Shown piece by piece: positions 6,278 through 12,762 of a stretch of DNA of 15,174 nt. Origin of the DNA: DATDMG01 sp036518955 (GTDB lineage Bacteria > Actinomycetota > Actinomycetes > Actinomycetales > Kineosporiaceae); NCBI GenBank assembly GCA_036518955.1, contig DATDMG010000037.1:1-15174 (forward strand), in the 5' to 3' direction. The notes under the pieces were generated by a model. That model was given only the letters and a program-made list of their open reading frames with translations. It was not told the origin of the DNA and ran no database searches. Every line of letters begins with the position of its first letter. Position 1 is the stretch's first letter. A program made the translations under genes and the position numbers.

Positions 6278-6513
6278 ACAGGCCACACCCCCGCCCCGAA
6301 CAACCCCCAGAACCCACCGCCCGACCCGTCACCCGCCGCACCCTCATTCCACTCACCCTCGCCGAAATCCGCCGACTCCTCGCCCTGGTCCACCGCGGCG
6401 AACAAGCCATCGCCCACGGCCTGCACTGGTCCACCTGGCGCCGCAGCCACCAGAGCCAGGCCCGCCGCGCCCACTTCCGGAAACGCCTCCACCGCCAAGC
6501 ACTGATGATCTAG
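6274..6513 (+). CDS. C-terminal segment of IS701 transposase in the -1 frame
   Basis: An ATG at 6274 overlaps the frame-0 stop (ATGA), so this 79-residue segment could in principle be translated alone. However, RTLIPLTLAEIRRLLAL and HGLHWSTWRRSHQSQARR match the conserved C-terminus of IS701-family transposases, so it is more likely the tail of a frameshift fusion starting at 5102. It is strongly basic, suiting DNA binding. The stop codon is the TAG inside the right inverted repeat. Confidence 0.75.
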   Translation: MNRPHPRPEQPPEPTARPVTRRTLIPLTLAEIRRLLALVHRGEQAIAHGLHWSTWRRSHQSQARRAHFRKRLHRQALMI

Positions 6514-6527
6514 CCCTGTAGTACTAG
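6507..6527 (-). repeat. IS right inverted repeat plus CTAG target duplication
   Basis: GATCTAGCCCTGTAGTA (6507-6523) is the exact inverse of 4847-4863. CTAG at 6524-6527 duplicates 4843-4846. Confidence 0.95.
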
Positions 6528-6645
6528 CGGATCGCGGCGGCCCGGCCTGCGGTGGTGGGCTGACGACGTGTTGAGAAAGGAACGCCTCCCGACGCCGCGG
6601 TCCTGGACGTCCACGGGCCCGGCGTGCGGGGCCGGCCAGGCCGGG
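6528..6645 (-). pseudogene. Tyrosine recombinase remnant (part 1, before the IS)
   Basis: Read on the minus strand and joined across the IS, this gives RRQPTTAGRAAAIR, a stop codon (TAG, formed at the CTAG site itself), then HVLQM and, after a frame change, PVVADALGYH in the 4704-4842 part. This matches the order at the end of actinobacterial integrases (TTAxRAAAIR-x-LVLQ-A-P-PVVADALG). The in-frame stop exists even without the IS, so the gene was dead before the insertion. It lies immediately downstream of the third transposition gene. Confidence 0.5.
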
Positions 6646-8082
6646 TCATGACACGGCCCGCAGTACGGCCCGCATCGCGGGTCGGGCCCGAGCGGGAGGG
6701 GCGGGGGCGAGGCGGTGCGGGTTGGACGCCGTGCGGGTGCAGGTGATCCGGGCCGGCCAGGCGGTGTGCAGGGTCCGGAACTCCTCTTCGTGCATGTCGG
6801 GTTGATCGGGCAGCCGGATCCCGCAGTTGGCCGCCGCGGCCTCGAGGGCCAGGCTGGAGAAGCGGGTGGCGGCGAACATCCGGTGCGGCAGAGCGTCGCC
6901 GTGGTCGCTGAAGTGGCGGGCGGCGCGGAACAGGGCCCGCGCGGGGGCCGGGACGGGCAAGACCATCGTGTACCGGGGCCGGTCGGGGTTCGTCCACGGC
7001 GTGGGCTGCAGCAGCGACGCCGTGTGGAAGTGGGACAGGCGCAGCGTCCGCTCGTCCTGGGACAGGGCCTGCCAGGGCAGGCTGTGCAGCGTCTGCGTGG
7101 GCAGCTGGCTCAGCAGGGCCGCGGCGATCCCGGCGGCCAGGACGGGGTTGGCGACGCCCGCGCGGATCCGGGCGACGGCTGCGTGGTCGAGCAGGTCGTA
7201 CGGGCGGGGAAGGCCCGGCCCGTACAGATGCCCGCGCAGGCTCCGGGTGCCGGGCTCAGGCAGCCTGACGGGGCCCGGTAGCCGCAGGTCGAACCCGTGA
7301 TCGGCGAACGCGGACCGGGCCCCGGCGAGCACGGCCTGGGTGCCGTCGAGGTCCACGCTGCTCTGCACGAGCCCGGCCAGGAGCAGCTGCACCTCGGCGA
7401 TGCCGGCAGCGATGCCGGGCTCGGCCTGGTCACGGGCGGCCAGCCACTGCCCGGCCTGGTGGCGGCCGCGGCCGAAACCGGGGGCCACGCAGCTGACCAG
7501 CCCCTCCCCGATCAGGACCGGTGCCCGCCGGCCGCGGTCCTCGGCCCGCGGGTGGACGCCGTCGGGCTGGGCGTCCACCGCCGGGGCCAGCGGCCGCTGC
7601 CCGGCGGTGAGGAGGCGGTGGGCCAGGGCGGGGTCGGCGAGGGTGCGGTGGCCGGTGCCGGCCAGGACCGCGGCCAGGGCGGCGGGGATGACCGGCACGT
7701 GGACGACCAGGAGCAGGCCGGCGCCGCTGCGGTGGCACGCCTGCATCAGCCGTTCCCAGACCGCGGGCAGCAGCCGGTCCGCGCGCAGCACGACCAGGTG
7801 CTCGATCTCGTCGGCGGTCAGCCACGCCTCGACCGCGCGCCAGGCGCGGTGCTCGCCGGACAGCCGCTCCGCGGTGAGCCGGTTGACCGCCCGGCCCAGC
7901 CCCGCCAGCACGTCGTGGGCGGCGCTGGCCAGGCCGGACACCGCCGGGGTGGGGTGGACGACGACCAGGCCGCCGTCCGGGTCATGGCGTTCCAGCAGGC
8001 CCACCGTGACGGCCACGTCGTCGTGCGGGTCTAGCAGCACCGTGACGCCCGGCCAGGTCGCCGGCCCGGTGGTCTCAGGCAC
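6646..8082 (-). CDS. Third transposition-operon protein with degenerate AAA+-like N-terminus
   Basis: A 478-residue protein starting GTG at 8082, overlapping the TniB-like gene's stop by a few bases. In this position Tn5053/Tn7-like elements carry TniQ/TnsD target selectors, but I see no TniQ motif. Instead, residues ~12-130 read like the preceding ATPase stripped of its ATP site. GGLVVVHPTPAVSGLASAAH lines up with CRVQFRARPTPRDIRHVLFE of TniB, and HLVVLRADRLLPAVWERLMQ with RVLVCDEAQWLSRECFEFW. There is no Walker A, and the Walker B DE is replaced by RAD. The remaining ~350 residues are unrecognised, apart from a conserved tail duplicated as debris at 3367-3487. Likely a transposition accessory or target-selection factor; a pseudo-ATPase partner of TniB is an inference. 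Confidence 0.8.
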   Translation of the reverse strand: MPETTGPATWPGVTVLLDPHDDVAVTVGLLERHDPDGGLVVVHPTPAVSGLASAAHDVLAGLGRAVNRLTAERLSGEHRAWRAVEAWLTADEIEHLVVLRADRLLPAVWERLMQACHRSGAGLLLVVHVPVIPAALAAVLAGTGHRTLADPALAHRLLTAGQRPLAPAVDAQPDGVHPRAEDRGRRAPVLIGEGLVSCVAPGFGRGRHQAGQWLAARDQAEPGIAAGIAEVQLLLAGLVQSSVDLDGTQAVLAGARSAFADHGFDLRLPGPVRLPEPGTRSLRGHLYGPGLPRPYDLLDHAAVARIRAGVANPVLAAGIAAALLSQLPTQTLHSLPWQALSQDERTLRLSHFHTASLLQPTPWTNPDRPRYTMVLPVPAPARALFRAARHFSDHGDALPHRMFAATRFSSLALEAAAANCGIRLPDQPDMHEEEFRTLHTAWPARITCTRTASNPHRLAPAPPARARPAMRAVLRAVS

Positions 8083-8845
8083 CGGCGCCGCCGAGCTGGC
8101 CGAGTACCCACTGCAGCACCTCGCGGTCGGGGTGCTCGCGGCGCATCCGGGGCAGTGCCGTCACCCCGTGCGCGGTGATCCGCGCCCAGGCCCGGAAGTT
8201 GCCGTGCCCGGCCTGGGCGTCGACCTGGGCGATGTCGTCGGGGTCGGCCCGGGACCAGACCGGGTGGTAGACCGGGATGATCGACAGGATCTGCTCGCGG
8301 TCCAGGCGGCGGAACTCCTGCCAGACGTAGACGCGGCTGGACAGCATCGGCTCGCGGCGCAGCACCTGGTAGCAGTCCCCGCCGCCGACGAACACGATCG
8401 CGATGTCGGTGCGCCGGTCGTCCCACAGGTGCCGCCAGAACTCGAAGCACTCCCGTGACAGCCACTGCGCCTCGTCGCAGACCAGGACCCGGAACCGTTC
8501 GGCCAGCACGTCCTTGAGCAGGGCGTCGAACTCGATCGGGCGGGTCGGCGGGCAGCCGCCGACGCCCAGGGCCTCGAAGAGCACGTGCCGGATGTCCCGC
8601 GGGGTCGGGCGGGCCCGGAACTGCACCCGGCACACGTCCGCCGGGGCCAGCGCCCGCAGCGAGGCGTTCACCGACAGCGTCTTGCCCAGCCCGGCGTCCC
8701 CGTGCACGCACATCATCGCCTTGGCGGCCAGGACGTCGGCCAGGTTGTCCCGCAGCGCCAGCAGCGCCGGCGTGGCCACCACGTTCGCGCCGGGAAGGCC
8801 CAGGTAGTGGTCCTCACGCTCCTGCGGCGCCGCCCACGTCGTCAC
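8075..8845 (-). CDS. tniB: TniB-like AAA+ ATPase of transposition
   Basis: A 256-residue ATPase expected to form an ATP-dependent filament on DNA and to link target choice to the transposase, like TniB, TnsC and MuB. Seen: Walker A GDAGLGKT (49-56), Walker B VLVCDEAQ (Asp124, Glu125), and a sensor-1-like strand IVFVGGGD followed by EPMLSSRVYVWQEF (arginine-finger region). The length suits the short TniB type without large extensions. The GTG start at 8845 overlaps the transposase stop (GTGA), and its own stop overlaps the next start, so the three genes are translationally coupled on one minus-strand mRNA. The gene symbol is assigned by family and context rather than by close sequence identity. 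Confidence 0.88.
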   Translation of the reverse strand: MTTWAAPQEREDHYLGLPGANVVATPALLALRDNLADVLAAKAMMCVHGDAGLGKTLSVNASLRALAPADVCRVQFRARPTPRDIRHVLFEALGVGGCPPTRPIEFDALLKDVLAERFRVLVCDEAQWLSRECFEFWRHLWDDRRTDIAIVFVGGGDCYQVLRREPMLSSRVYVWQEFRRLDREQILSIIPVYHPVWSRADPDDIAQVDAQAGHGNFRAWARITAHGVTALPRMRREHPDREVLQWVLGQLGGAGA

Positions 8846-10449
8846 CGCAGTGCCTCCGGGTCAGGCTGCTCCTGCTGGCCGGGCTGCTCGTGCCGGCCGG
8901 GCTGCTCGTGCCGGCCGGCGCCGGGACGACCCTGCGGCCCCGGGGGCAGGGGCAAGACCCAGCCCGGCTCCGGTGGCCCCAACGCGATCAACCCGGGCGC
9001 CCGTCCACGTGCCGGCGGCGCACCCACGTCGTCCAGGCCCTCCAGCTCGGCGGTCGCCTCGGCCGAGGTCAACGCGGTGACCGGGCGGGCCGGGCCCGGC
9101 GTGGTCACCGCCGCGTAGCGCACCCGCCGCGCCTTCTCACCGGCCCGCAGGTCCGCCGCCAGACGCCGGCGACGCTCCGCCCGCGCCCGGCGCACCCGGC
9201 TGATCTGCTCCGGCGTGGCCGCGTCGGCCAGGTGCGCCGAGCCCAGATGCTCCCCGGTGCGGGCGTCGAAGACCTCGATCTCCTGCCCGTGGTGGGGCAT
9301 GTGCCGCAACCGCACCACCCGCCCGACCTGCCCGCTCATCCACGCCCCGACGTAGGCCCGCCCGCGCCACGCCACCCCCTTCGTGGTGATCTTCCGGTCC
9401 CGCCCGTCGTCCTCCAGCATCAGCAACCGCAAGTCGGCCATCGGGATCACCGTCAACGGGGTGGGATCGGCCGCCCACGCCTGCAGCGGGGTGCGCCCGC
9501 CCAGCACGGGCATCGAGTTCTCGCTGTTCCACCAGGCGATCCAGGCCAGCAACTCGCCCACGAACGCCTCGAACGTCAACGCCGGGGCGTCCGGGTCGAC
9601 CAGGCGCCCGTCGCCCAGCCGCTGGGCGTGGGTGTAGCGGGGCAGACCGGCCACGAACATCCGCTCCGACGCGCCGTTGACCGTCTCCACACTGCCCTTC
9701 AGATGCGGCGTGTACGCCGGCAGGTCCTCCACCCTGACCGCGAACGCGGCCATCACCGACGCGACCGTCGCGGATAGGAAGTCCTTGCCCCGGTCGATCC
9801 GCACCCGCTCCGGCAGACCCCCGGCCGGACCATGCGGCTCCTCTACGCACATCGCCGCCCGCAACGCCGCCAGGATCGACTCCCTGCTCGCCGGCCCCGG
9901 CGAGACCGCCGCACCGCACACCACGTTCGTCCCCGTGTCCACGAACCACGTCACGCACGGCCTGACCAGGCGTCCCTCGACGTCGACCTCGACCGCCATC
10001 TCGACGTGATCGGCCTCCCACACCGCGTTGCGGTGCACCCGCGGCCGCTGCAGGAACACGTCATAGGCCCGCCGGGCCCGCTCCCCGCCCGCCAAGCCCG
10101 CCAGATCCCCGGCCAGCAGATCCCGGGCCACCGCCCGGTGGAACGTCGCCAGACTCGGCGCCGCCGGACCACCCCCCTCGGCCGCCTCCACCAGCTCCCG
10201 ATGCACCGCCGCGCAGTTGCCGCGCCAGAACGCCAGCCGCACCCGCAGCTCGTCGGTGACCTCGAACCGGGCCCGCGCCCTGCGCTCCAACCCCTGCCCA
10301 GCCCGGGCCTGGGCCACCCACCGCCGCACCGTGCGCGTCGACACCCCCAACGCCCCGGCCGCCAGCGACGTCTCCTCCGCGCCCAGCCGGCCCGCCTCGC
10401 TCAACGCGGCCAACCGCCGCACCGCAGCCTCACGATCAACAGGACCCAC
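8842..10449 (-). CDS. tniA: Mu/TniA-type DDE transposase
   Basis: Catalyses strand transfer of the element's ends. From GTG at 10449 the protein has 535 residues: an N-terminal helix-turn-helix (GALGVSTRTVRRWV, ~33-45), a second DNA-binding region (~60-125), an RNase H-like core with WEADHVEM (Asp147), VRIDRGKDFLS (Asp219) and LKGSVETVNG (Glu255), then a Mu-C-like beta-barrel (GVAWRGRAYVGAWMSGQVG, EIEVFDARTGEHLGSAHL) and a basic tail. All three DDE residues are present, so it is probably active. A longer frame back to 10500 enters the terminal repeats and has no clear ribosome-binding site. The C-terminus carries a short repeat (GRHEQP twice, then GQQEQP). Transcription starts near the right end, where five transposase sites could allow self-repression. 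Confidence 0.92.
   Translation of the reverse strand: MGPVDREAAVRRLAALSEAGRLGAEETSLAAGALGVSTRTVRRWVAQARAGQGLERRARARFEVTDELRVRLAFWRGNCAAVHRELVEAAEGGGPAAPSLATFHRAVARDLLAGDLAGLAGGERARRAYDVFLQRPRVHRNAVWEADHVEMAVEVDVEGRLVRPCVTWFVDTGTNVVCGAAVSPGPASRESILAALRAAMCVEEPHGPAGGLPERVRIDRGKDFLSATVASVMAAFAVRVEDLPAYTPHLKGSVETVNGASERMFVAGLPRYTHAQRLGDGRLVDPDAPALTFEAFVGELLAWIAWWNSENSMPVLGGRTPLQAWAADPTPLTVIPMADLRLLMLEDDGRDRKITTKGVAWRGRAYVGAWMSGQVGRVVRLRHMPHHGQEIEVFDARTGEHLGSAHLADAATPEQISRVRRARAERRRRLAADLRAGEKARRVRYAAVTTPGPARPVTALTSAEATAELEGLDDVGAPPARGRAPGLIALGPPEPGWVLPLPPGPQGRPGAGRHEQPGRHEQPGQQEQPDPEALR
8881..8916. repeat. 18-bp tandem repeat (2 copies) in the transposase tail
   Basis: GGGCTGCTCGTGCCGGCC occurs twice head to tail, preceded by a degenerate third unit. 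It encodes the GRHEQP-GRHEQP repeat in the transposase C-terminus. It is likely replication slippage in an unstructured tail. Confidence 0.85.
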
Positions 10450-10494
10450 GACCCAGGAACCTACCCAGCACCAGCCCCCGAGCCCCGGCGCCGT

Positions 10495-10630
10495 GGACAA
10501 CTTCGTGACGAACCCGTGGCCAACCAGATGACGAGCTCACGGACAACGAGATGACGACGAACCGCCGCCTAGGCGCCGGGCACCCGCCGCTGGACAGCCC
10601 AATGACGCGACCAGGGACAACGGCGTGCGG
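10495..10630 (+). repeat. Right-end transposase-binding repeats (5 copies)
   Basis: Five copies of GGACAAC-N3-ATGACG begin at 10495 (GGACAACTTCGTGACG), 10518 (GGCCAACCAGATGACG), 10541 (GGACAACGAGATGACG), 10592 (GGACAGCCCAATGACG) and 10615 (GGACAACGGCGTGCGG). Spacings are 23, 23, 51 and 23 bp. The outermost copy keeps only GGACAAC, just as at the left end, so the terminus is about 10619 (GGACA on the plus strand). The array sits directly upstream of the transposase gene. Confidence 0.8.
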
Positions 10631-10651
10631 ACTCTCAACCCGCCCCACTCT

Positions 10652-10666
10652 CCGGGGTCACCCCGG
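10652..10666. terminator. Short GC hairpin beside the transposon right end
   Basis: CCGGGG-TCA-CCCCGG is a 6-bp stem with a 3-nt loop, between the transposon end and the AACGTT array, without a T-tract. It may be a weak terminator or part of the original backbone intergenic region. Confidence 0.3.
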
Positions 10667-10680
10667 CTGATCCGATCCAA

Positions 10681-10731
10681 TTAACGTTCATCATAACGTT
10701 TAACGTTCACGTCTAGTACGTTAAACGTTAT
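10681..10731. repeat. AT-rich AACGTT array with 14-bp-arm inverted repeat
   Basis: TTAACGTT occurs at 10681, then ATAACGTTTAACGT (10693-10706), an 11-bp spacer, and its exact reverse complement ACGTTAAACGTTAT (10718-10731). Five AACGTT palindromes fall in 51 bp, in otherwise very GC-rich DNA. This is a multi-copy protein-binding site: candidates are a plasmid centromere or operator for a partition/KfrA-type protein, or origin iterons for the Rep-like protein encoded just to the right. Confidence 0.85.
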
Positions 10732-10750
10732 TTGGTGAACGGTATTTCTG

Positions 10751-10778
10751 CTCCCCGGGCGCGCGGGTCGCCGGGGAG
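10751..10778 (-). terminator. Hairpin downstream of the Rep-like gene
   Basis: CTCCCCGG (10751-10758) pairs with CCGGGGAG (10771-10778) around a 12-nt loop. It lies 75 bp beyond the Rep-like gene's stop, the expected place for its transcription terminator. Confidence 0.55.
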
Positions 10779-10852
10779 AACTGAGACCTCTCGCCACGCT
10801 GGCAGTGGCTTCTCACCTGCGGGCCCGGCGCGCGGCCGGCGGCGGGTGCCGG

Positions 10853-12280
10853 TCAGGTGCGGCGGCTGTGGCGGCCGGTGTAGGCGGCTCGGTGGGCGGC
10901 GCGGGCGGTGTCGGCGTGGGCGCGGACGAGGGCATGGTCGGCGCCGGTGACGAGGGCTTGGTCGGTGGCGAGGCGTTCGCTGCGGGCGCGGGCGGCGGCT
11001 CGGGCGTGGGCGGCGGCGGCCGCGGCGCGGGCGGATGGTGCTCGGGTGATGGGGCTGGCGGGGTTGGTGGGGTCGGTGCGCCAGGCGGCCAGGCGGTGGC
11101 GGAACCAGCCGGGGACGTGGCGGACGTCGTCGCTGAGGGTCCAGGGGGTGCGGTCGGGGCGGCGTCCGAGGGCGGTGAGGATGTCGGCGGGGGTCCAGCC
11201 GGCCAGCCACCACTCGCGGCACAGGTGGGCCACGTGCGCGGCGGAGATGCGCCGTAGCAGGGGCAGCGCGGCCTGCATCGCCGCGGCGGCCGCCAAACGA
11301 TCAAGGCGCTGGTTCTTCTCCCTGGGCGGGGTGGAGCCCAGGGGCCACGGTGGTGAGTCCGGAGTGTCCTGGTGGGGCACCTGGCACATCGGGGAGGGGG
11401 TGTTCAGGGCCGGGCGCAGCCCGGCTCCGATTCGGTTTGCGCTCTCGCGCGTGTACGTGGGGGATACAGGTCCCCTTCGGGGACCTGTAGGGGTCTGAGT
11501 TCTGTCCACAGGCAGGCGCCTGGTCGGGTGGGCGTCGTCCTCCCGACCGGCCGGCGCCGCGGCTGGGGCGCCGGGCTGGTCGGGGAGCTGGTCGGGGGTG
11601 AGGACCTCGCCGGTGGCCAGGTCGATCACGACGTCCTCACGGGGGGCATCGGTGGCCGGGTCGGTGGGCAGGTCCCGGCCGTCGTGCAGGTGCTCGGCGC
11701 CGACGTCGTCCGGGTGCGCTACCGCCACCAGGCGCAACCTCACCGGCGCGCACAGCACGTACACCGCGGCGGAGTTGCCCTCGCTGCCGTCGGCCAGGAT
11801 CGCCGGGGAGAACTGCGCTGTGGTGCCGCCGGAGACCAGGCCGAGCAGGCCGGCCCGGCGCAGCCACGCCAGGTGCGCGGCCACCGTCGAGCGGGACAGG
11901 CCGGTCCGCTCGATCAGCACCGCCCAGGTCGGCCAGACCAGCATCGCCGCCAGGTCCTCCTCGCCCAGCTCCGGGCGCGGCCACGCCGCCCGCCGGGACA
12001 GCTCCCGGGCGACCGCCAGGATGCCGCGCTGCGCGTCGCCACGGCGCAGCAGCATCGCCGGGTGCTGGGCGACGTCGTCCAGCCACCCTGCGACCGTGCG
12101 CGCGCGCCGGTGCCCGGGCGGGATCGCCCGGGCGACCGCCAGCGGGCCCTCCCGCCGGCGGCGGGACTGGTGCCGGATGCGCAGCCGACGCTCGCCCGTT
12201 CGGGCGAGATCAGCAGGCGAGACAGGCCCAGGAAGCGGGCCACTCTCGCCAACACCGGCAACCGCAGCTACCGTAGACAA
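10853..12280 (-). CDS. Plasmid replication-initiator-like winged-helix protein
   Basis: A 475-residue protein with AGGAGG (complement of 12285-12290) four bases before a TTG start at 12280. Residues ~115-155 form a winged helix (WAVLIERTGLSRSTVAAHLA, WLRRAGLLGLVSGGTTAQFS) followed by GNSAAVYVLCAP. Then comes a Pro/Arg/Asp-rich linker (~200-320), and near residue 340 a second conserved domain (LLRRISAAHVAHLCREWWLA, GWTPADILTALGRR, VRHVPGWFRHRLAAW), followed by an Ala/Arg-rich tail. I recognise this two-block layout from actinomycete plasmid genes often annotated as replication or HTH proteins; no enzyme activity is visible. The linker's DNA contains a perfect hairpin. The nearby traB-like gene and the AACGTT array support a plasmid backbone role. 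A transcription regulator is the alternative. Confidence 0.65.
   Translation of the reverse strand: MSTVAAVAGVGESGPLPGPVSPADLARTGERRLRIRHQSRRRREGPLAVARAIPPGHRRARTVAGWLDDVAQHPAMLLRRGDAQRGILAVARELSRRAAWPRPELGEEDLAAMLVWPTWAVLIERTGLSRSTVAAHLAWLRRAGLLGLVSGGTTAQFSPAILADGSEGNSAAVYVLCAPVRLRLVAVAHPDDVGAEHLHDGRDLPTDPATDAPREDVVIDLATGEVLTPDQLPDQPGAPAAAPAGREDDAHPTRRLPVDRTQTPTGPRRGPVSPTYTRESANRIGAGLRPALNTPSPMCQVPHQDTPDSPPWPLGSTPPREKNQRLDRLAAAAAMQAALPLLRRISAAHVAHLCREWWLAGWTPADILTALGRRPDRTPWTLSDDVRHVPGWFRHRLAAWRTDPTNPASPITRAPSARAAAAAAHARAAARARSERLATDQALVTGADHALVRAHADTARAAHRAAYTGRHSRRT
11465..11489. repeat. Perfect 11-bp-arm hairpin inside the Rep-like gene
   Basis: TACAGGTCCCC-TTC-GGGGACCTGTA is an exact inverted repeat with a 3-nt loop in the linker-coding part of the gene. 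Origins or replication-control sites inside rep genes are known from actinomycete plasmids, so this could be an origin element or an RNA control structure. Confidence 0.8.
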
Positions 12281-12322
12281 CAGACCTCCTGCACGCCCTC
12301 AGGGGCATGCCGGTCAGAGCCA

Positions 12323-12351
12323 CTCACGCGAGGCGCCAACCAGGGCGTGAG
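12323..12351 (-). promoter_or_regulatory. Stem-loop in the leader of the Rep-like gene
   Basis: CTCACGC (12323-12329) is inverted as GCGTGAG (12345-12351), about 40 bases upstream of the Rep start. It could be a leader hairpin controlling Rep expression or an operator. Confidence 0.35.
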
Positions 12352-12366
12352 AGGCCGAATTGGGGT

Positions 12367-12396
12367 CGAGAGCCGCCCTTGCCCGGGCGGCTCTCG
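12367..12396. terminator. Strong hairpin terminator, 12-bp perfect stem
   Basis: CGAGAGCCGCCC (12367-12378), loop TTGCCC, then GGGCGGCTCTCG (12385-12396). It lies 10 bases past the stop of the small gene at 12407, between it and the Rep-like gene, and so separates the two transcripts on the minus strand. Confidence 0.8.
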
Positions 12397-12406
12397 CGCT
12401 TTGCGG

Positions 12407-12661
12407 TTAGGCGCTCTGCGTCAGCGGCAGCACCTCCTGGTCCTGGGGCAGAGGCTTGGTCCACCACGTCGGGCGGCCGTTCTCGTCCAGTCGCCCGCGT
12501 TCCTGGAGCAGCAGTTCCTCCAGATAGAAGTCACGCGTGATGCCCAGCGCCGCGGCTGCAGTCTCAGCGACTGCCAGGGCCTCGTCGCACACCCGCATGC
12601 CCTTCTTGGGTGGAACACCGATGCCGTTGGGGCGCCGCGTGCGCCCGGTGCGACCTGCCAT
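12407..12661 (-). CDS. Small ribbon-helix-helix-like protein
   Basis: An 84-residue protein from ATG at 12661 (weak GAGTGG upstream). The N-terminus is basic (AGRTGRTRRP). Then GMRVCDEALAVAETAAAALG and ITRDFYLEELLLQERG give a short strand followed by two helices, the layout of CopG/Arc ribbon-helix-helix repressors. A hydrophilic tail (ENGRPTWWTKPLPQD) follows. RHH proteins of this size usually repress plasmid genes or act as antitoxins. It is next to the traB-like operon and followed by a strong terminator. Family assignment is by pattern only. Confidence 0.65.
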   Translation of the reverse strand: MAGRTGRTRRPNGIGVPPKKGMRVCDEALAVAETAAAALGITRDFYLEELLLQERGRLDENGRPTWWTKPLPQDQEVLPLTQSA

Positions 12662-12762
12662 GCGCCCACTCAACCGCGATATTTGGACCCACAAGGGCGC
12701 GCCACGCCGGTCCGGGCGATCTTTTGACAGCGAATTTCGGCTGCTCACTTGGGTTCCGGGTC

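Larger units (their letters stand above)
4847..6523 (+). mobile_element. IS701-family insertion sequence, complete, 1677 bp
   Basis: Bounded by perfect 17-bp inverted repeats and a CTAG duplication, with one transposase reading frame plus a -1 frame tail. The 238 bp before the transposase start hold no gene that I can support. The frame-change tail ends with a TAG stop inside the right inverted repeat, so the whole IS is occupied. It landed in an already decayed integrase gene. The intact ends and frames suggest a recent insertion. Confidence 0.95.
813..10619. mobile_element. Tn5053/Tn7-like transposon with TniA, TniB and resolvase
   Basis: Reading inwards, the left end (from 813) and the right end (from 10619) both begin TGTCC, share TGG at positions 7-9, CGTCAT at 13-18 and TGTCCA about 10 bases further. 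Both carry repeats of one 16-bp site. Inside are a DDE transposase, a TniB-like ATPase, a third co-operonic gene and a serine resolvase, the gene set of the Tn5053/Tn402 group except that no TniQ is recognisable. The five bases flanking each proposed end (CTCGT and ACGGC) are not duplicates, so either the ends are off by a few bases or one flank was rearranged after insertion. Much of the interior is remnants of other mobile elements plus an intact IS. Element type is well supported; exact ends are moderate. Confidence 0.7.

Noticed and set aside
813..10619. CRISPR-associated transposon (CAST) hypothesis
   Set aside because: The transposase/ATPase pair and multi-site ends invited it, but there is no CRISPR array, Cas12k/Cascade gene or TniQ in the window. 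The only tandem repeat (8881-8916) is coding slippage.
808..10624. 5-bp target duplication at the transposon ends
   Set aside because: CTCGT and ACGGC do not match, and shifting either end by one or two bases does not help; not claimed.
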